Of a stretch of DNA of 52,583 nt, positions 25,091 to 34,962 are shown in pieces. The notes beneath the pieces were generated by a model. The model was not told where the DNA came from. It did no database searches and saw only the letters and a list, made by a program, of their open reading frames with translations. Source of the stretch: DATLYH01 sp035575035 (GTDB lineage Bacteria; Planctomycetota; Planctomycetia; Gemmatales; Gemmataceae). Location of the stretch: contig DATLYH010000108.1 in the NCBI GenBank assembly GCA_035575035.1, forward strand, positions 1-52,583. The letters are read 5' to 3'. Positions within the stretch are counted from its first letter, which is position 1. Each line of letters opens with the position of its first letter. The position numbers and the translations under genes were made by a program.

Positions 25091-26035
25091 GTGGCCAGGA
25101 CACCGTTGAAAAATCGATCGGCCTTCACCCTGGTCGAGCTGTTGATCGTGATCGGCATCATCGTAGTGCTGATCGCGCTGTTGTTGCCCGCTGTGCAGAG
25201 GATCCAGGAAACTGCCAGCCAAACCACCTGCAAGAACAACCTCCGGCAGCTCGGCATTGCGTTGACGAATTACCACGCCAGCAGCCAGCGCTTCCCGCCT
25301 GGCGTTAACCCGGCGGTAGTCCTGCCCCCTGCATCCCTCCCCGTCCCCGGGCTCAGTTGGACCAAGTATATTCTGCCCCAGATTGATCAGGGCAATTTGG
25401 CCCCTTGGAGTGCAAACTGGACTGATCCTGCCAACAGTGCATGGGTGAACACACAGCTAAAAGTTTTCAGGTGTCCATCGAGCCCATCCGGCCCTCGGTT
25501 GGAAGGGAACGCTGCGCCAACAGACTATGCCCCGACCGCCGGAATCGGTATGCACGCCATCAACAATGTGCCGCTTGCCAACCTGATCAGCCCTCCCGCG
25601 CAGAAGTGGCACGGCGTCCTGTTCGAGCAAGTGGTGAATCAACAAGGGACACCGACCGGCCTATTCAAAGGTGCCAGCACTAAGCTGAGTGAGATTAGCG
25701 ATGGGGCCTCGAACACCATCATGCTTGCCGAGGTGGCAGGCCGCCCTGAAGGTTGGCTGTTGGGTATGTCGCAAGCTGCTCCTTCTCCCAACAGTGGATG
25801 GGCGAATCCTGCCCATGCCATCGTCGTCAACGGTCCCCTGAGCCCTAACTGCCAATCGTATGTGAACTGCTCCAACAACGACGAAATCTTCAGCTTCCAT
25901 CCTGGAGGGGCTCATGTCCTCATGGCTGACGGTTCGGTGCGCTTGCTGGCGGAAAGGATCCCGCTTGGCGTGCTTGCGAAGCTGGTAACGCGGGATGGCA
26001 AAGAACCGATCACGGGTGCGGAGAGCGACTTCTGA
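25091..26035 (+). CDS. DUF1559 prepilin-like protein in the pilus cluster
   Basis: 314 residues from GTG 25091, five bases after GGAGG. Leader ARTPLKNRSAFTLVELLIVI, LLLPAVQRIQETASQTTCKN, SDGASNTIMLAEVAGR and the C-terminal FHPGGAHVLMADGSVRLLAE are classic DUF1559. The residue before Phe is Ala, not Gly, at the expected cleavage site, an uncommon but tolerated variation. Its place between two prepilin genes suggests that this DUF1559 protein travels with the pilus machine. Confidence 0.9.
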   Translation: MARTPLKNRSAFTLVELLIVIGIIVVLIALLLPAVQRIQETASQTTCKNNLRQLGIALTNYHASSQRFPPGVNPAVVLPPASLPVPGLSWTKYILPQIDQGNLAPWSANWTDPANSAWVNTQLKVFRCPSSPSGPRLEGNAAPTDYAPTAGIGMHAINNVPLANLISPPAQKWHGVLFEQVVNQQGTPTGLFKGASTKLSEISDGASNTIMLAEVAGRPEGWLLGMSQAAPSPNSGWANPAHAIVVNGPLSPNCQSYVNCSNNDEIFSFHPGGAHVLMADGSVRLLAERIPLGVLAKLVTRDGKEPITGAESDF

Positions 26036-26094
26036 GGTAGGTGAGCGCGGTTGCCTTGCGTCAGGCGGCAATGATCGCCTTGAGGGAGTGCATC

Positions 26095-27027
26095 ATGATC
26101 CTGGAATCACGGACCCGCCGCTACGCCTTCACGCTGACGGAGCTGCTGGTGGTGATCCTGATCATTGGTATCATGGTCGCGCTGACGGCCGGTGCCGTCG
26201 TCCGCTTCATTGGCGTGCAGGAGAGCAACAATACCGAGACACTCATCCGCAAGGTCCATACGGTCCTGCAGAGCCAGTGGAGCACGGTCGTCCAGCAAGC
26301 TAAAAGGGAACCTCTTACCCAGACCGCCCTGAGTATGTCCATGGATAACTCGGGCATCCCTAACGAGCGGCTTGCCCGTGTGATCCACATCAAGTTGCGG
26401 CTACGGCAGGAGTTCCCCATGACGTACAAGGAGATCTTCACTCCCGTAGCTGCCGAGTATCCGCCGCCGCAGTCTTACCTTGCTCCCCTCCGGCAGAACA
26501 CCGCCGTCTGGCAGGCCCTCCAGAAAGGTACCTGGCAGACGCAGCGCAGCGAGTCGGCCGCCTGCCTGCTGATGGCGCTGGAGCGAGCTCGCGGCGGGCA
26601 AGCACTCAATGCGGCCGACCTGGGAACCACGGCCGTGCAGGACACGGATGGTGACGGCATACCCGAAATCGTGGACGCCTGGGGAACCCCTTTGCAGTTC
26701 ATCCGTTTTCCGACGGGCTTCGAGGAGTTGAATCCCGGCGGACAGGAGCAAAACGGCCTGAACGACTCCAGCGATCCAGAGGGACTGCTGACCACCGCTA
26801 ACTGGCAGCCAGCAGCCCGCAATAATTTCATCACCTACGTCCACAAGCTGCCGCAGCCCGGGCAGGCGAAGTCATTCAAACTGTTCCCGCTCATCGTATC
26901 ATCAGGGCCGAATAAGGCATTGGGCCTCGATTTGGTTAACAATCCCGGCTTCGTGACGAATGTGAACGAGGCCAATGATAACATGTCCAACGTCACCTTG
27001 GCGCGCGACTTCGCCCGCGGACAGTGA
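26095..27027 (+). CDS. Prepilin-type protein
   Basis: 310 residues from ATG 26095 (GAGGGAG upstream). Leader MILESRTRRYAFTLTELLVV with Ala before Phe and E+5, then a hydrophobic helix. A DTDGDGIPEIVDAWGTPLQF segment resembles the Ca-binding/turn element of GspG-like pseudopilins. It contains no recognised enzyme motif. It is closely spaced with neighbours on both sides and probably co-transcribed. Confidence 0.82.
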   Translation: MILESRTRRYAFTLTELLVVILIIGIMVALTAGAVVRFIGVQESNNTETLIRKVHTVLQSQWSTVVQQAKREPLTQTALSMSMDNSGIPNERLARVIHIKLRLRQEFPMTYKEIFTPVAAEYPPPQSYLAPLRQNTAVWQALQKGTWQTQRSESAACLLMALERARGGQALNAADLGTTAVQDTDGDGIPEIVDAWGTPLQFIRFPTGFEELNPGGQEQNGLNDSSDPEGLLTTANWQPAARNNFITYVHKLPQPGQAKSFKLFPLIVSSGPNKALGLDLVNNPGFVTNVNEANDNMSNVTLARDFARGQ

Positions 27028-27034
27028 GGCGATC

Positions 27035-28165
27035 ATGCGAACGTTCCACCACCGAGGCCTGGGCCGCCCCGGCTTCACGCTGACCGAGATGCTCGTGGCC
27101 ATTGTGATCATCGTGATCGTGGCCGCGATCACGGCTGCGTTAGTGCCGCGCATCGGCCAACAAGAACGGGCCGCCCGCGGGGCCGACCGGCTACAGCGCT
27201 GGCTGCTGATCGCCAAGCAACGCGCCCTGAGCGAACGGACGCCGGTCGGTCTGCGCCTCAAGCCGGTCGATATCCCTCCGCTTATATCCCCCACGCCGGT
27301 CAACCCTGGACAGCAAACCGTTAATGTGCAAACCAGCGGTACCGTCCCTAGCACCGGCTGGCCCTGGAGGATTCAGCAGGGTACGCCTTTGCTGATCGCG
27401 GATAGTACCGGCACCAATCTGGAGCTGGTCCGGGTGACGGCAGCGACTCCCACGAGTTTTACGGCCACGTTCAACCAGCCCCACTCCACAGGTTTTTCCA
27501 TTACAGTTTTGGCTTATGTCACCGAGCTGGAGTACATCTATCAGCCGGAGCCATACCGCAAGGGAAAATATGCCGGGAGAGAAACGACGTTGCCGGGCAA
27601 TTGGTGCAAATTCGAGGGCGCCGACTTCTTGCAGGGCGGCACCTTTTCGGCAAACGATCCCAATGCTCCAGTGCAGCCGGGGGATTATCTGGAAGTGTAC
27701 GGCGGGGGACTGGTGACCCAGATAGAACAGGTGGTAGTTAGCGGCGGCAACGAGTTACTGAGGACGGTGTCGCCAACACCAGACCTCTCAACCGGAGTGA
27801 AGACGGAGAACTACCGTATTCTGCGGCAGCCGCGGCTGCTACAGGGCGAGAGTCCTCTGAAACTGCCCCAAGACATTGTCATTGACCTGGCCCTTTGCCA
27901 GAGTATTACCATGCGGATTTTCCAGCGGACCGCTTTTGTGGAACTCCTCTTTTCGCCGTCTGGTGGGCTGGTGGGCAAGGGGACCACCAGCGAGCGAGTC
28001 ATCCTCTGGGTCCGTGACGCCACCCTGGACAGCCCTATGCAAGGCTCGCCCACCTTGATCACCATTTACGCCGGAACCGGCCTGATCGCCGCCCACCCCG
28101 TCGATACGTCGCCGGGCGGCGACCCGTATGCCTTTACCAAGGATCCCCGGTCATCGGGACTGTGA
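27035..28165 (+). CDS. Prepilin-type (GspH-like) protein with a shared beta module
   Basis: 376 residues, ATG 27035, 7 bp after the previous stop. Leader MRTFHHRGLGRPGFTLTEML with G/F site and E+5; GADRLQRWLLIAKQRALSER then matches the GspH/FimT pattern of a helix followed by beta strands. Residues about 110-160 (WRIQQGTPLLIADSTG...FTATFNQPHSTGFSIT) form a module that recurs near the C-terminus of the large GspK-like protein. It probably acts as a minor pseudopilin. Confidence 0.82.
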   Translation: MRTFHHRGLGRPGFTLTEMLVAIVIIVIVAAITAALVPRIGQQERAARGADRLQRWLLIAKQRALSERTPVGLRLKPVDIPPLISPTPVNPGQQTVNVQTSGTVPSTGWPWRIQQGTPLLIADSTGTNLELVRVTAATPTSFTATFNQPHSTGFSITVLAYVTELEYIYQPEPYRKGKYAGRETTLPGNWCKFEGADFLQGGTFSANDPNAPVQPGDYLEVYGGGLVTQIEQVVVSGGNELLRTVSPTPDLSTGVKTENYRILRQPRLLQGESPLKLPQDIVIDLALCQSITMRIFQRTAFVELLFSPSGGLVGKGTTSERVILWVRDATLDSPMQGSPTLITIYAGTGLIAAHPVDTSPGGDPYAFTKDPRSSGL

Positions 28166-28189
28166 GCCGCCCTGTCTGGAGGGAGCATC

Positions 28190-29155
28190 ATGATTCGGCG
28201 TCCCGGTATCACCTTGGTTGAGGTGCTGGTGTCGATCTTCATCATGGGGATCGGCCTGTTGGCGCTATTAACGCTGTTTCCGCTGGGCGCTTTGACCATG
28301 AACCAGGCGATCCAGGCGGACCGTGCCGCTGCCTGCGCCCGCAACGCTGCCGGCCTTGTCTCCGCCCTGGACATCCGGAAGAACAGCGCGCTCTTTAGTC
28401 CGAATGATGTCTTTTCCGATCCTGATGGAGGAGGTAACGAGTGGCCGACCCTGGCTGATCAACATGGCCCCAGCTATCCTGTATTCGTTGATCCGTTCGG
28501 GATACTCGGAGGCGCGGGTCAGACCCTGGGGGCGTACACGCCAAATCCGCAATCGCCCGGCATTCCCCGACGCACCCTGGTGTTCGGGGGAAGCGCCCTC
28601 ACCTACCAACAAGCGTTGCGCTGGTTCAGCCTGCTCGATGACATGGACTTTGACGAAAACGGCGTGCCCAAGAACAGCGCTCTTAAGCAAGTCCAGCGCT
28701 CGAACCGTTACACCTGGGCGTTGATGATGCGACGACCACGCGCCATGGATACTTCATGGGTGGAGATGGCGGTGGTGGTCTACAGCGGACGCCCGCTCCA
28801 GGTGATTCAGCCGGAGCCGACCTACATCGGCACGAATACCGATCCCATCATATTCAATCCGAACAGCAAAGAGGTCACGGTCGCCTACACCGGTGAAAAG
28901 CCCCCGGTCCGCAAGGGGGGCTGGATTCTGGATGCTACCGTAACCACGCTGGGGCCGCCCGGTAATCGCATCGCGGTACCTCGTGGTTACTTCTATCGAG
29001 TAGTTAACGTTACCGACACGACGACAGCCAGCGGTACGCCAGCGGTTGTGCTGGAGTTGGAGACGGCACCCCGGGTCGGCACTAACAATGCCGTGTTAGT
29101 CGTGATGGAACACGTTATCGAAGTCTTTGATGAGGGGCTCGGGTGGAAGCCATGA
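28190..29155 (+). CDS. Prepilin-type (PilV/GspI-like) protein
   Basis: 321 residues, ATG 28190 after GGAGGGAG. Leader MIRRPGITLVEVLVSIFIMG with G/I site and E+5; the following LLALLTLFPLGALTMNQA is typical of PilV/GspI-type minor pilins. The remainder is planctomycete-specific. Its stop codon overlaps the start of the next gene (ATGA), so the two are translationally coupled. Confidence 0.83.
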   Translation: MIRRPGITLVEVLVSIFIMGIGLLALLTLFPLGALTMNQAIQADRAAACARNAAGLVSALDIRKNSALFSPNDVFSDPDGGGNEWPTLADQHGPSYPVFVDPFGILGGAGQTLGAYTPNPQSPGIPRRTLVFGGSALTYQQALRWFSLLDDMDFDENGVPKNSALKQVQRSNRYTWALMMRRPRAMDTSWVEMAVVVYSGRPLQVIQPEPTYIGTNTDPIIFNPNSKEVTVAYTGEKPPVRKGGWILDATVTTLGPPGNRIAVPRGYFYRVVNVTDTTTASGTPAVVLELETAPRVGTNNAVLVVMEHVIEVFDEGLGWKP

Positions 29156-30375
29156 GCATTCCAGTAGTCCCTATTAATGCGAGTCAGCAGAGCCGTGTGA
29201 TGCGCCAGCGGCAAGGCTTTACCCTGATTGAGCTGCTAGTCGCCTTGGCGCTGGTCATCTTCATGATGGTCATCCTCTCCGAGGCCTTCTCGGTAGGGCT
29301 GGAGTCATTCCGCCGGCTCAAGGCCATCGGCGACATGAACGCCCGGCTGCGCACCGCCATGATCGTGATTCAGAGCGACCTGCAGGCCGACCACTTCGAG
29401 GGCCGCAAGCGGCTCAGTGATCCGGATTTCTGGAGGGAAGGCCCGCCGCAACAAGGGTTCTTCCGTATCTACCACGGTAGCCCACTGGTTGTCGAGGTCG
29501 ATGACAGCAACGGCGACGGGATCAACGCCACCCGGACGGCCAATCATATCCTACATTTCACGGTGAAGCGGCGCGGTAATGACCGCAAGGATTTCTTCAC
29601 GGCCCGGGTGCCGGCTGGCTCGCCGTTGCTGGCCCTCGGGATTCCGGACGCCCGCTTTCAGGAGCCCAACTCGGATATCTACACTTCCCAATGGGCCGAG
29701 ATCGCCTACTTCCTGCGGCCCAACGGCGAGACGGCAGGATCGACGACCCTCTACGCCCTGTATCGCCGCCAGCGGCTGGCCGTGCCCGATAGCAGCGCCT
29801 TGGGCAACGGCACCGGCACCATCGCCGGACAGGCCAACCAGTACCTCGAAGTCAGCTATGTTCCAACGGCTAATGGTCTTCTCATCAACGATCCGATTGA
29901 CTTGACCGTCCCGCAGCGACGATTCGGCATGGACCCGAACCAGGACGGCGGCGTGATTGCCAACAACGGTCAGTACCTGCGCCTGCAAGATGAGCAGGCC
30001 GCTGGCGCGAATCCTGATCTTACCAGCGCCGACCTGTTGCTGCCCGATGTGATCTCATTCGAAGTAACCGTATTGTTGAGCAGCGGCAGCGAGTTCGTCG
30101 ATCTGTTCCATGAAACCGTACAAGTCTTCTCCAATAGCAATCCGCTATTCAGCGCCCCTAACGGACCGCGGATGTTCGATACTTGGACCTCGGTCCAGAA
30201 TGGTACGTACGACTACTCGACCTGGGAACAGAGTGGAACTGCAAAAAGCATTCCGCTGTACCGAGCAGGCCCGAACGGCCCGCAGATTCGCATTGTCGCG
30301 CTGAAGATAACCCTCCGCGTCTGGGATGCCAAGACCCAGCAGGCGCGGCAGGTTTCGCTCATCCAGGATATGTGA
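29152..30375 (+). CDS. Prepilin-type (GspJ/PilW-like) protein
   Basis: 407 residues from ATG 29152, which overlaps the previous stop as ATGA; GTG 29143 and ATG 29200 are alternatives. MRQRQGFTLIELLVALALVI has the G/F cleavage site and E+5, and LRTAMIVIQSDLQADHF matches the alpha-helical spine and first strand of GspJ/PilW. LKITLRVWDAKTQQARQVSL at the end is typical of this group. It probably forms part of the minor pilin tip complex with the GspI- and GspK-like proteins. Confidence 0.84.
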   Translation: MSIPVVPINASQQSRVMRQRQGFTLIELLVALALVIFMMVILSEAFSVGLESFRRLKAIGDMNARLRTAMIVIQSDLQADHFEGRKRLSDPDFWREGPPQQGFFRIYHGSPLVVEVDDSNGDGINATRTANHILHFTVKRRGNDRKDFFTARVPAGSPLLALGIPDARFQEPNSDIYTSQWAEIAYFLRPNGETAGSTTLYALYRRQRLAVPDSSALGNGTGTIAGQANQYLEVSYVPTANGLLINDPIDLTVPQRRFGMDPNQDGGVIANNGQYLRLQDEQAAGANPDLTSADLLLPDVISFEVTVLLSSGSEFVDLFHETVQVFSNSNPLFSAPNGPRMFDTWTSVQNGTYDYSTWEQSGTAKSIPLYRAGPNGPQIRIVALKITLRVWDAKTQQARQVSLIQDM

Positions 30376-30399
30376 GGGAGCCGTTTCGCCCGCTCCCTC
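30374..30399 (+). other. Stem-loop at the end of the GspJ-like gene
   Basis: GAGGGAGC (30374-30381) and GCTCCCTC (30392-30399) form a perfect 8-bp stem with a 10-nt loop, overlapping the stop codon. No T-run follows, so an mRNA-processing or attenuation role is more likely than a full terminator. Confidence 0.5.
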
Positions 30400-30484
30400 C
30401 TGACCGGACGTCACAACAAACTTCCCTCGCCAGACCATTGCGGCGGCCAACCTGATCGGGGGCCGCCCAGAGGAGTTTGCAGCC

Positions 30485-33400
30485 ATGTACCGAGCACAGC
30501 ACCCGACGGCCTCCGAACCCCGGCGCGGCCTGGTCTTGTTGGTGGTGTTGTTCATGCTCACGCTGTTCGCCATTGCCGGCCTCAGCCTGGTGCTGTACGC
30601 CGACGCCGAGGCAACTGCCGCGCGGCTGCATGGTTCTGCCGCACATTTCCTCCAGCCGGACATGGAGCCGGAGGAAGCGTTTGCCTTTTTCCTCAATCAG
30701 CTGATCTACGATTGCCCCGACGATGAACGCGGCGTCTACTCCGCCCTGCGCGGCCATAGTTTGGCCCGGAACATGTACGGTCTGAACTACAACCTCACGG
30801 CCGGTCCGATCGGCACCATCACCATGCTGGATAATGTCACGCCGTTCAACGGCACCGGCCGCCTGCGCACCGGGTTGATTCCTGGTCTTAACCACGATGA
30901 TTACGAACTGATCAACTACACATTCTTCCCGGTAGATCAATTCCTGCGTGATCCCGAGCGGCTCAACTGGAACTTCGATCCCCAGACTAGTGCAATAACC
31001 TCACCGAAGCGCGCCGACTTCAACGGGAACCGTGGTGAGTTTACCGGCGGCTTCAATGTACCTTACACTTATCCCGATCTCAACAATCTGTTCCTGGCCG
31101 CTGTCAAGGCGGACGGTACATTGCTAACCCCATCCTTCCACCGGCCCTGGCTCTTCAATCCCACGCAGGGGCTCAACGACCCAACGAACCCGAACTGGAC
31201 CAATAAGGCAGGGAAGTACCTGATCCTGCGCCCGCGGCCCGTCGATCAGCTCACGCAGGCCCAGGTGACTAGCGTTGGCCTGCCTTGGCCGCTGCCGGAC
31301 CCCAGTACCCTGCCGCCTGCCGCGCAGGCGGCCCTTAGCAACCTCATCAACACCCAGCAGGCCAGCGGCAAACTCTTCCCCTATCCGGAAGACGCCACCG
31401 GCGATGTCAAGAACCTGATCGGCGCCCCCGGCGGCAATGACAGCATCTGGATCGACATCGGCGCCCCAGTACTGACCGCTCCGGACGGCCGCAAGTACAA
31501 GATGCTGGTCGCCCCGCTCATCCTCGACCTGGATAGCCGCATCAACATCAACGTGCACGGCAATAACCGTGGCAATAACAACACGCATGTGTCCAATCAG
31601 GGTTGGGGCCGCTGGGAGATCAATCCCCGGCGCATAGGCGCGGCTAATCAGGGCGAATGGGCCAACCTGTTTATCGGCAACAACGGTTGGCTGGGGCGGT
31701 ACAAGGCAGACCTCAGACCGGGTAATGCTAACGATCCTAATAATAAGGCCCAACCCGGGACTCTGCCTCACTCCTATGGCCAAGTGGATTTCGACGGCAC
31801 GGTCACAGGGCCCATCCAACTTCCGGCCGCCGGCACGACTGTTCCCTTTCCCACGTTCCCGGCCGGCTACGACAATGGTAACGATGTCGAGCGCACCGAC
31901 CACCCATTGCTTTATAATGTGTTCAAACGGTCTTTCGACCCAACCAACTATGACAAGCGCTTCGCCGCGTCCAACCTGGAATGGCTATATCGCTACGGCG
32001 ACACCAACACGCACGCGCTGGCCACCGAGTTGTACCGCCTGCTGCCGCTCAACCTGCAAGACCCTCGTATCCGCCGCATGCTGACTACCCATAGCTTCGA
32101 CATTGATCAGCCAGGCGTGAGCCCGTGGCTGATGGATCGGGACACATCCGGTTATGGTTATACAACGGCGACCACCCTTGAGCAACTGGAACAGGCTCCC
32201 CGCGGACCATCCCAAAACTTCCCATCGCTGACGATGCGGTCTACTGCCCCTGCGGCCAACGCTAATACCGATTTCAATTCGGTTGACTGGCGTCCGGTGG
32301 CCAATCTGCTGGGGCGCATTAACCTGAGCCGTTTCCTGCCACCCTACCCGCACCAGGGAAGCGGCAAGACACAGGCGGAGTACAGCGCCGCTCCCCTGGT
32401 GACTTTCGGCAACAACACTCGCTTCGACGACGGTGGTGCGATTCAGGAGCAATTCCTGGCTGCCCAGACCGCCCGGCAGGAGCTGGCCAACGATATTTAT
32501 CGCCGGCTCCTGGCAGTTACTGGCGTGAAGACGCCTACGAACAAGGCAGCACCGACTGATGAGGAATTAATGCCCCGGCGTTGGCTAGCCCAGCTAGCCG
32601 TCAATATCGTGGACTACATCGATGAGGACGAGATCTCGACGCCGTTCAATTTCTACAACACGGCCGATGGCCTCCCCGCTGCCGAGATCGGCGCACGGGG
32701 CAAGTGGGTGAATGAGTCTAACGAACTTGTGGACCACCCAGAACTCCCCAAGTACTGGGTCTTTGGCACTGAGTTGCCGCGGATTATTCTCAACGAGGTG
32801 ATGGCCGAACAGAAGCTCCCTACTGTGGCAAAGGGCAAGCATCCCGTCCGGGTATGGGTGGAATTGTTCAACCCCTTGCCCGAGAACACCTACGCAGGGG
32901 CTCCGCCAACCGAAATCGATACCAAGGAAGTTCCGCTCCATATTACGAAAGGTACTGGACCAACGGCTGCTCCTTATAGCCCCTACAAGATCGTGATCGC
33001 GAACACCGCTACTCCTCCCGGCGGCTCCCCGCCAAATGATCCATTGCTGCCGCGCCTGAAACCGCCGCAGCTCCCAGCCCCGGGGAACAACGACAATGTC
33101 ACCGGTGCTCCGGAGTTCGTCCGCACTGAGGCAACATTTCTCCAAGACAAGGTGGGCACGGTAGTCGATCCAGCCCCCAAGCTGCCAATGAGTGTGGGGC
33201 CGCAGAAGTATTTCCTTGTCGGCCCACCGTCCGGGAAAGACGAGCGCGATAGCATCAAGCCTCCGCGAGTGGACGGCGGGACTAAGCTGGAGCGCTCGCC
33301 GGGCATGGAGTATGTCGTCGATGTGGATGACACGGGGAACTTCAACGACAAGGCGCACGGGATCACGGTGCTGCTGCGCCGGCTGGCCAACCCGTACATG

Positions 33401-34831
33401 CCGCCCAACCCTGATCCAACCAATCCCCTATACAACCCTTACATCACGGTCGATTATATCGAGCGCGTGAGGGTCCAGAATGTCACTGATGCGGAGCACG
33501 CTTCAGTTGGCAAGCTCCAGCCATACGGGGGTTACTGGGACCAGGCCGCTGACAAGAGTCAAATCCGCGATCAAGTTGAGCCCCTGACTGTGAATATGGA
33601 CTCGGATAAGACCAAGCATACCTTCGGCAAGCAGAACAACCCGGGGCCTCCGAACCATACCTACGACTGGCTGGTCCACCTTGACCGGCACCTGATTAGC
33701 CCGATGGAACTGCTCCACGTGTCGGGGTACAAGCCGCATCTGTTGACGCACCGCTTCATCATGCCGGCCAACACGCCGGGCCAATGGGTGAAGCACAACC
33801 ACCGCGTGCCGTGGTTCGACGAGGACATCACAATAACAGGGCAATCCCACCGACTCTATCGCCTCTTCGAGTTTCTCGCTACCCGTGATTACTACACCAA
33901 CGTGCTCACGGGCGGCCGCGTTCCAGGGAAGATCAACATCAACACGGTCTGGGATCCTGAAATCCTAGCTGCCCTGATCGACCCGCAGCCCAGCAATTAC
34001 TTCAACACCATAGATGTCAATAATCTTTTCAATCAACTCCTCGCTTCACGCACACCATCCGGAGGGATACCGACTGGGAATGACCGGCCGTTCCGCGGCA
34101 TGGCGGTCGGGCATTCTCCCGGGGGAGCCAGCGACCCACTTTATCCGAATGGCGCCGGCATCGACGATACCCTTCTGCGCCCCGCAACCGTAGGGGGGGG
34201 AGGCAATGCGCCGCGGTTGTTTGAATTCACTCCTCCTAACCCTCCTCCTGACCCTCCTCATCCTTACCAGAGGTTCGAGTTGCTCACCAAGATCTGGAAC
34301 CATCTGACGGTCCGCAGCAATGTGTTCGCGGTGTGGGTGACGGTCGGCTTCTTCGAGGTGATCGACGACACTACCCGTCCGGTCAAACTGGGGGCGGAGA
34401 TCGGCCGGGCCGAGAACCGCCACATCCGCCACCGCATGTTCGCCATTATCGACCGGAGCAACCTCAGCCTGACGGATCAGCCGACGTTCTTTGTCACCGG
34501 CAAGGAAGCGGTCACAGTACCGCCCGGCAATAGCTCCGTCAATGCCACCGTAACTATTGTCAGGCCCGATCAGACCGAGGCGACAAGCGGCTACAGCGAG
34601 GATTATCTCTGGCAGATCAAGCCAAACGATCGGCTGCTCGTTGACCCCGGTCCGAATCAGGAGATTATCACGGTGACGAATGTCACTAATACACAGATCA
34701 CGGCGACATTCCAAAAGTCCCACCCGGCCGGGTTCCTGATTACCAACATGGGTAATCCAGGGCCGAAGCCGGCGGGATTCGATCCGCGGCTGAATCGCGC
34801 CGTGGTGCGCTACTTTAGCATCATCGACTGA
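30485..34831 (+). CDS. Very large GspK-like protein (1448 residues)
   Basis: ATG 30485 follows AGAGGAG. The N-terminus has a basic stretch and a hydrophobic helix (RRGLVLLVVLFMLTLFAIAG) like GspK/PilX, whose leader lacks the E+5 Glu. The rest is about four times longer than ordinary GspK. Visible features: LAVNIVDYIDEDE, as in GspK near NYIDWIDxD; GRVPGKININTVWDPEILAALI, a helix-hairpin-helix-like segment; a Pro-rich TPPNPPPDPPHP stretch; and a beta module near the C-terminus (about 1375-1422) shared with 27035-28165. It ends close to VRYFSIID. A structural minor pilin or tip adhesin is a fair inference. Many Asn/Asp/Pro residues suggest an extracellular beta-rich body. Confidence 0.78.
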   Translation: MYRAQHPTASEPRRGLVLLVVLFMLTLFAIAGLSLVLYADAEATAARLHGSAAHFLQPDMEPEEAFAFFLNQLIYDCPDDERGVYSALRGHSLARNMYGLNYNLTAGPIGTITMLDNVTPFNGTGRLRTGLIPGLNHDDYELINYTFFPVDQFLRDPERLNWNFDPQTSAITSPKRADFNGNRGEFTGGFNVPYTYPDLNNLFLAAVKADGTLLTPSFHRPWLFNPTQGLNDPTNPNWTNKAGKYLILRPRPVDQLTQAQVTSVGLPWPLPDPSTLPPAAQAALSNLINTQQASGKLFPYPEDATGDVKNLIGAPGGNDSIWIDIGAPVLTAPDGRKYKMLVAPLILDLDSRININVHGNNRGNNNTHVSNQGWGRWEINPRRIGAANQGEWANLFIGNNGWLGRYKADLRPGNANDPNNKAQPGTLPHSYGQVDFDGTVTGPIQLPAAGTTVPFPTFPAGYDNGNDVERTDHPLLYNVFKRSFDPTNYDKRFAASNLEWLYRYGDTNTHALATELYRLLPLNLQDPRIRRMLTTHSFDIDQPGVSPWLMDRDTSGYGYTTATTLEQLEQAPRGPSQNFPSLTMRSTAPAANANTDFNSVDWRPVANLLGRINLSRFLPPYPHQGSGKTQAEYSAAPLVTFGNNTRFDDGGAIQEQFLAAQTARQELANDIYRRLLAVTGVKTPTNKAAPTDEELMPRRWLAQLAVNIVDYIDEDEISTPFNFYNTADGLPAAEIGARGKWVNESNELVDHPELPKYWVFGTELPRIILNEVMAEQKLPTVAKGKHPVRVWVELFNPLPENTYAGAPPTEIDTKEVPLHITKGTGPTAAPYSPYKIVIANTATPPGGSPPNDPLLPRLKPPQLPAPGNNDNVTGAPEFVRTEATFLQDKVGTVVDPAPKLPMSVGPQKYFLVGPPSGKDERDSIKPPRVDGGTKLERSPGMEYVVDVDDTGNFNDKAHGITVLLRRLANPYMPPNPDPTNPLYNPYITVDYIERVRVQNVTDAEHASVGKLQPYGGYWDQAADKSQIRDQVEPLTVNMDSDKTKHTFGKQNNPGPPNHTYDWLVHLDRHLISPMELLHVSGYKPHLLTHRFIMPANTPGQWVKHNHRVPWFDEDITITGQSHRLYRLFEFLATRDYYTNVLTGGRVPGKININTVWDPEILAALIDPQPSNYFNTIDVNNLFNQLLASRTPSGGIPTGNDRPFRGMAVGHSPGGASDPLYPNGAGIDDTLLRPATVGGGGNAPRLFEFTPPNPPPDPPHPYQRFELLTKIWNHLTVRSNVFAVWVTVGFFEVIDDTTRPVKLGAEIGRAENRHIRHRMFAIIDRSNLSLTDQPTFFVTGKEAVTVPPGNSSVNATVTIVRPDQTEATSGYSEDYLWQIKPNDRLLVDPGPNQEIITVTNVTNTQITATFQKSHPAGFLITNMGNPGPKPAGFDPRLNRAVVRYFSIID

Positions 34832-34962
34832 CCCCTGCCGTCCATCCTCGCCGCCGGCGTGGGGTCGAATTACCCTTGACCGCGCCGCGGCGGCCGGTAT
34901 ATTCCCCGCCGCGTGCGTCCCCGGGGGAGGACGCCGAATCGGAACCGAGGCGGGAGACAGTC

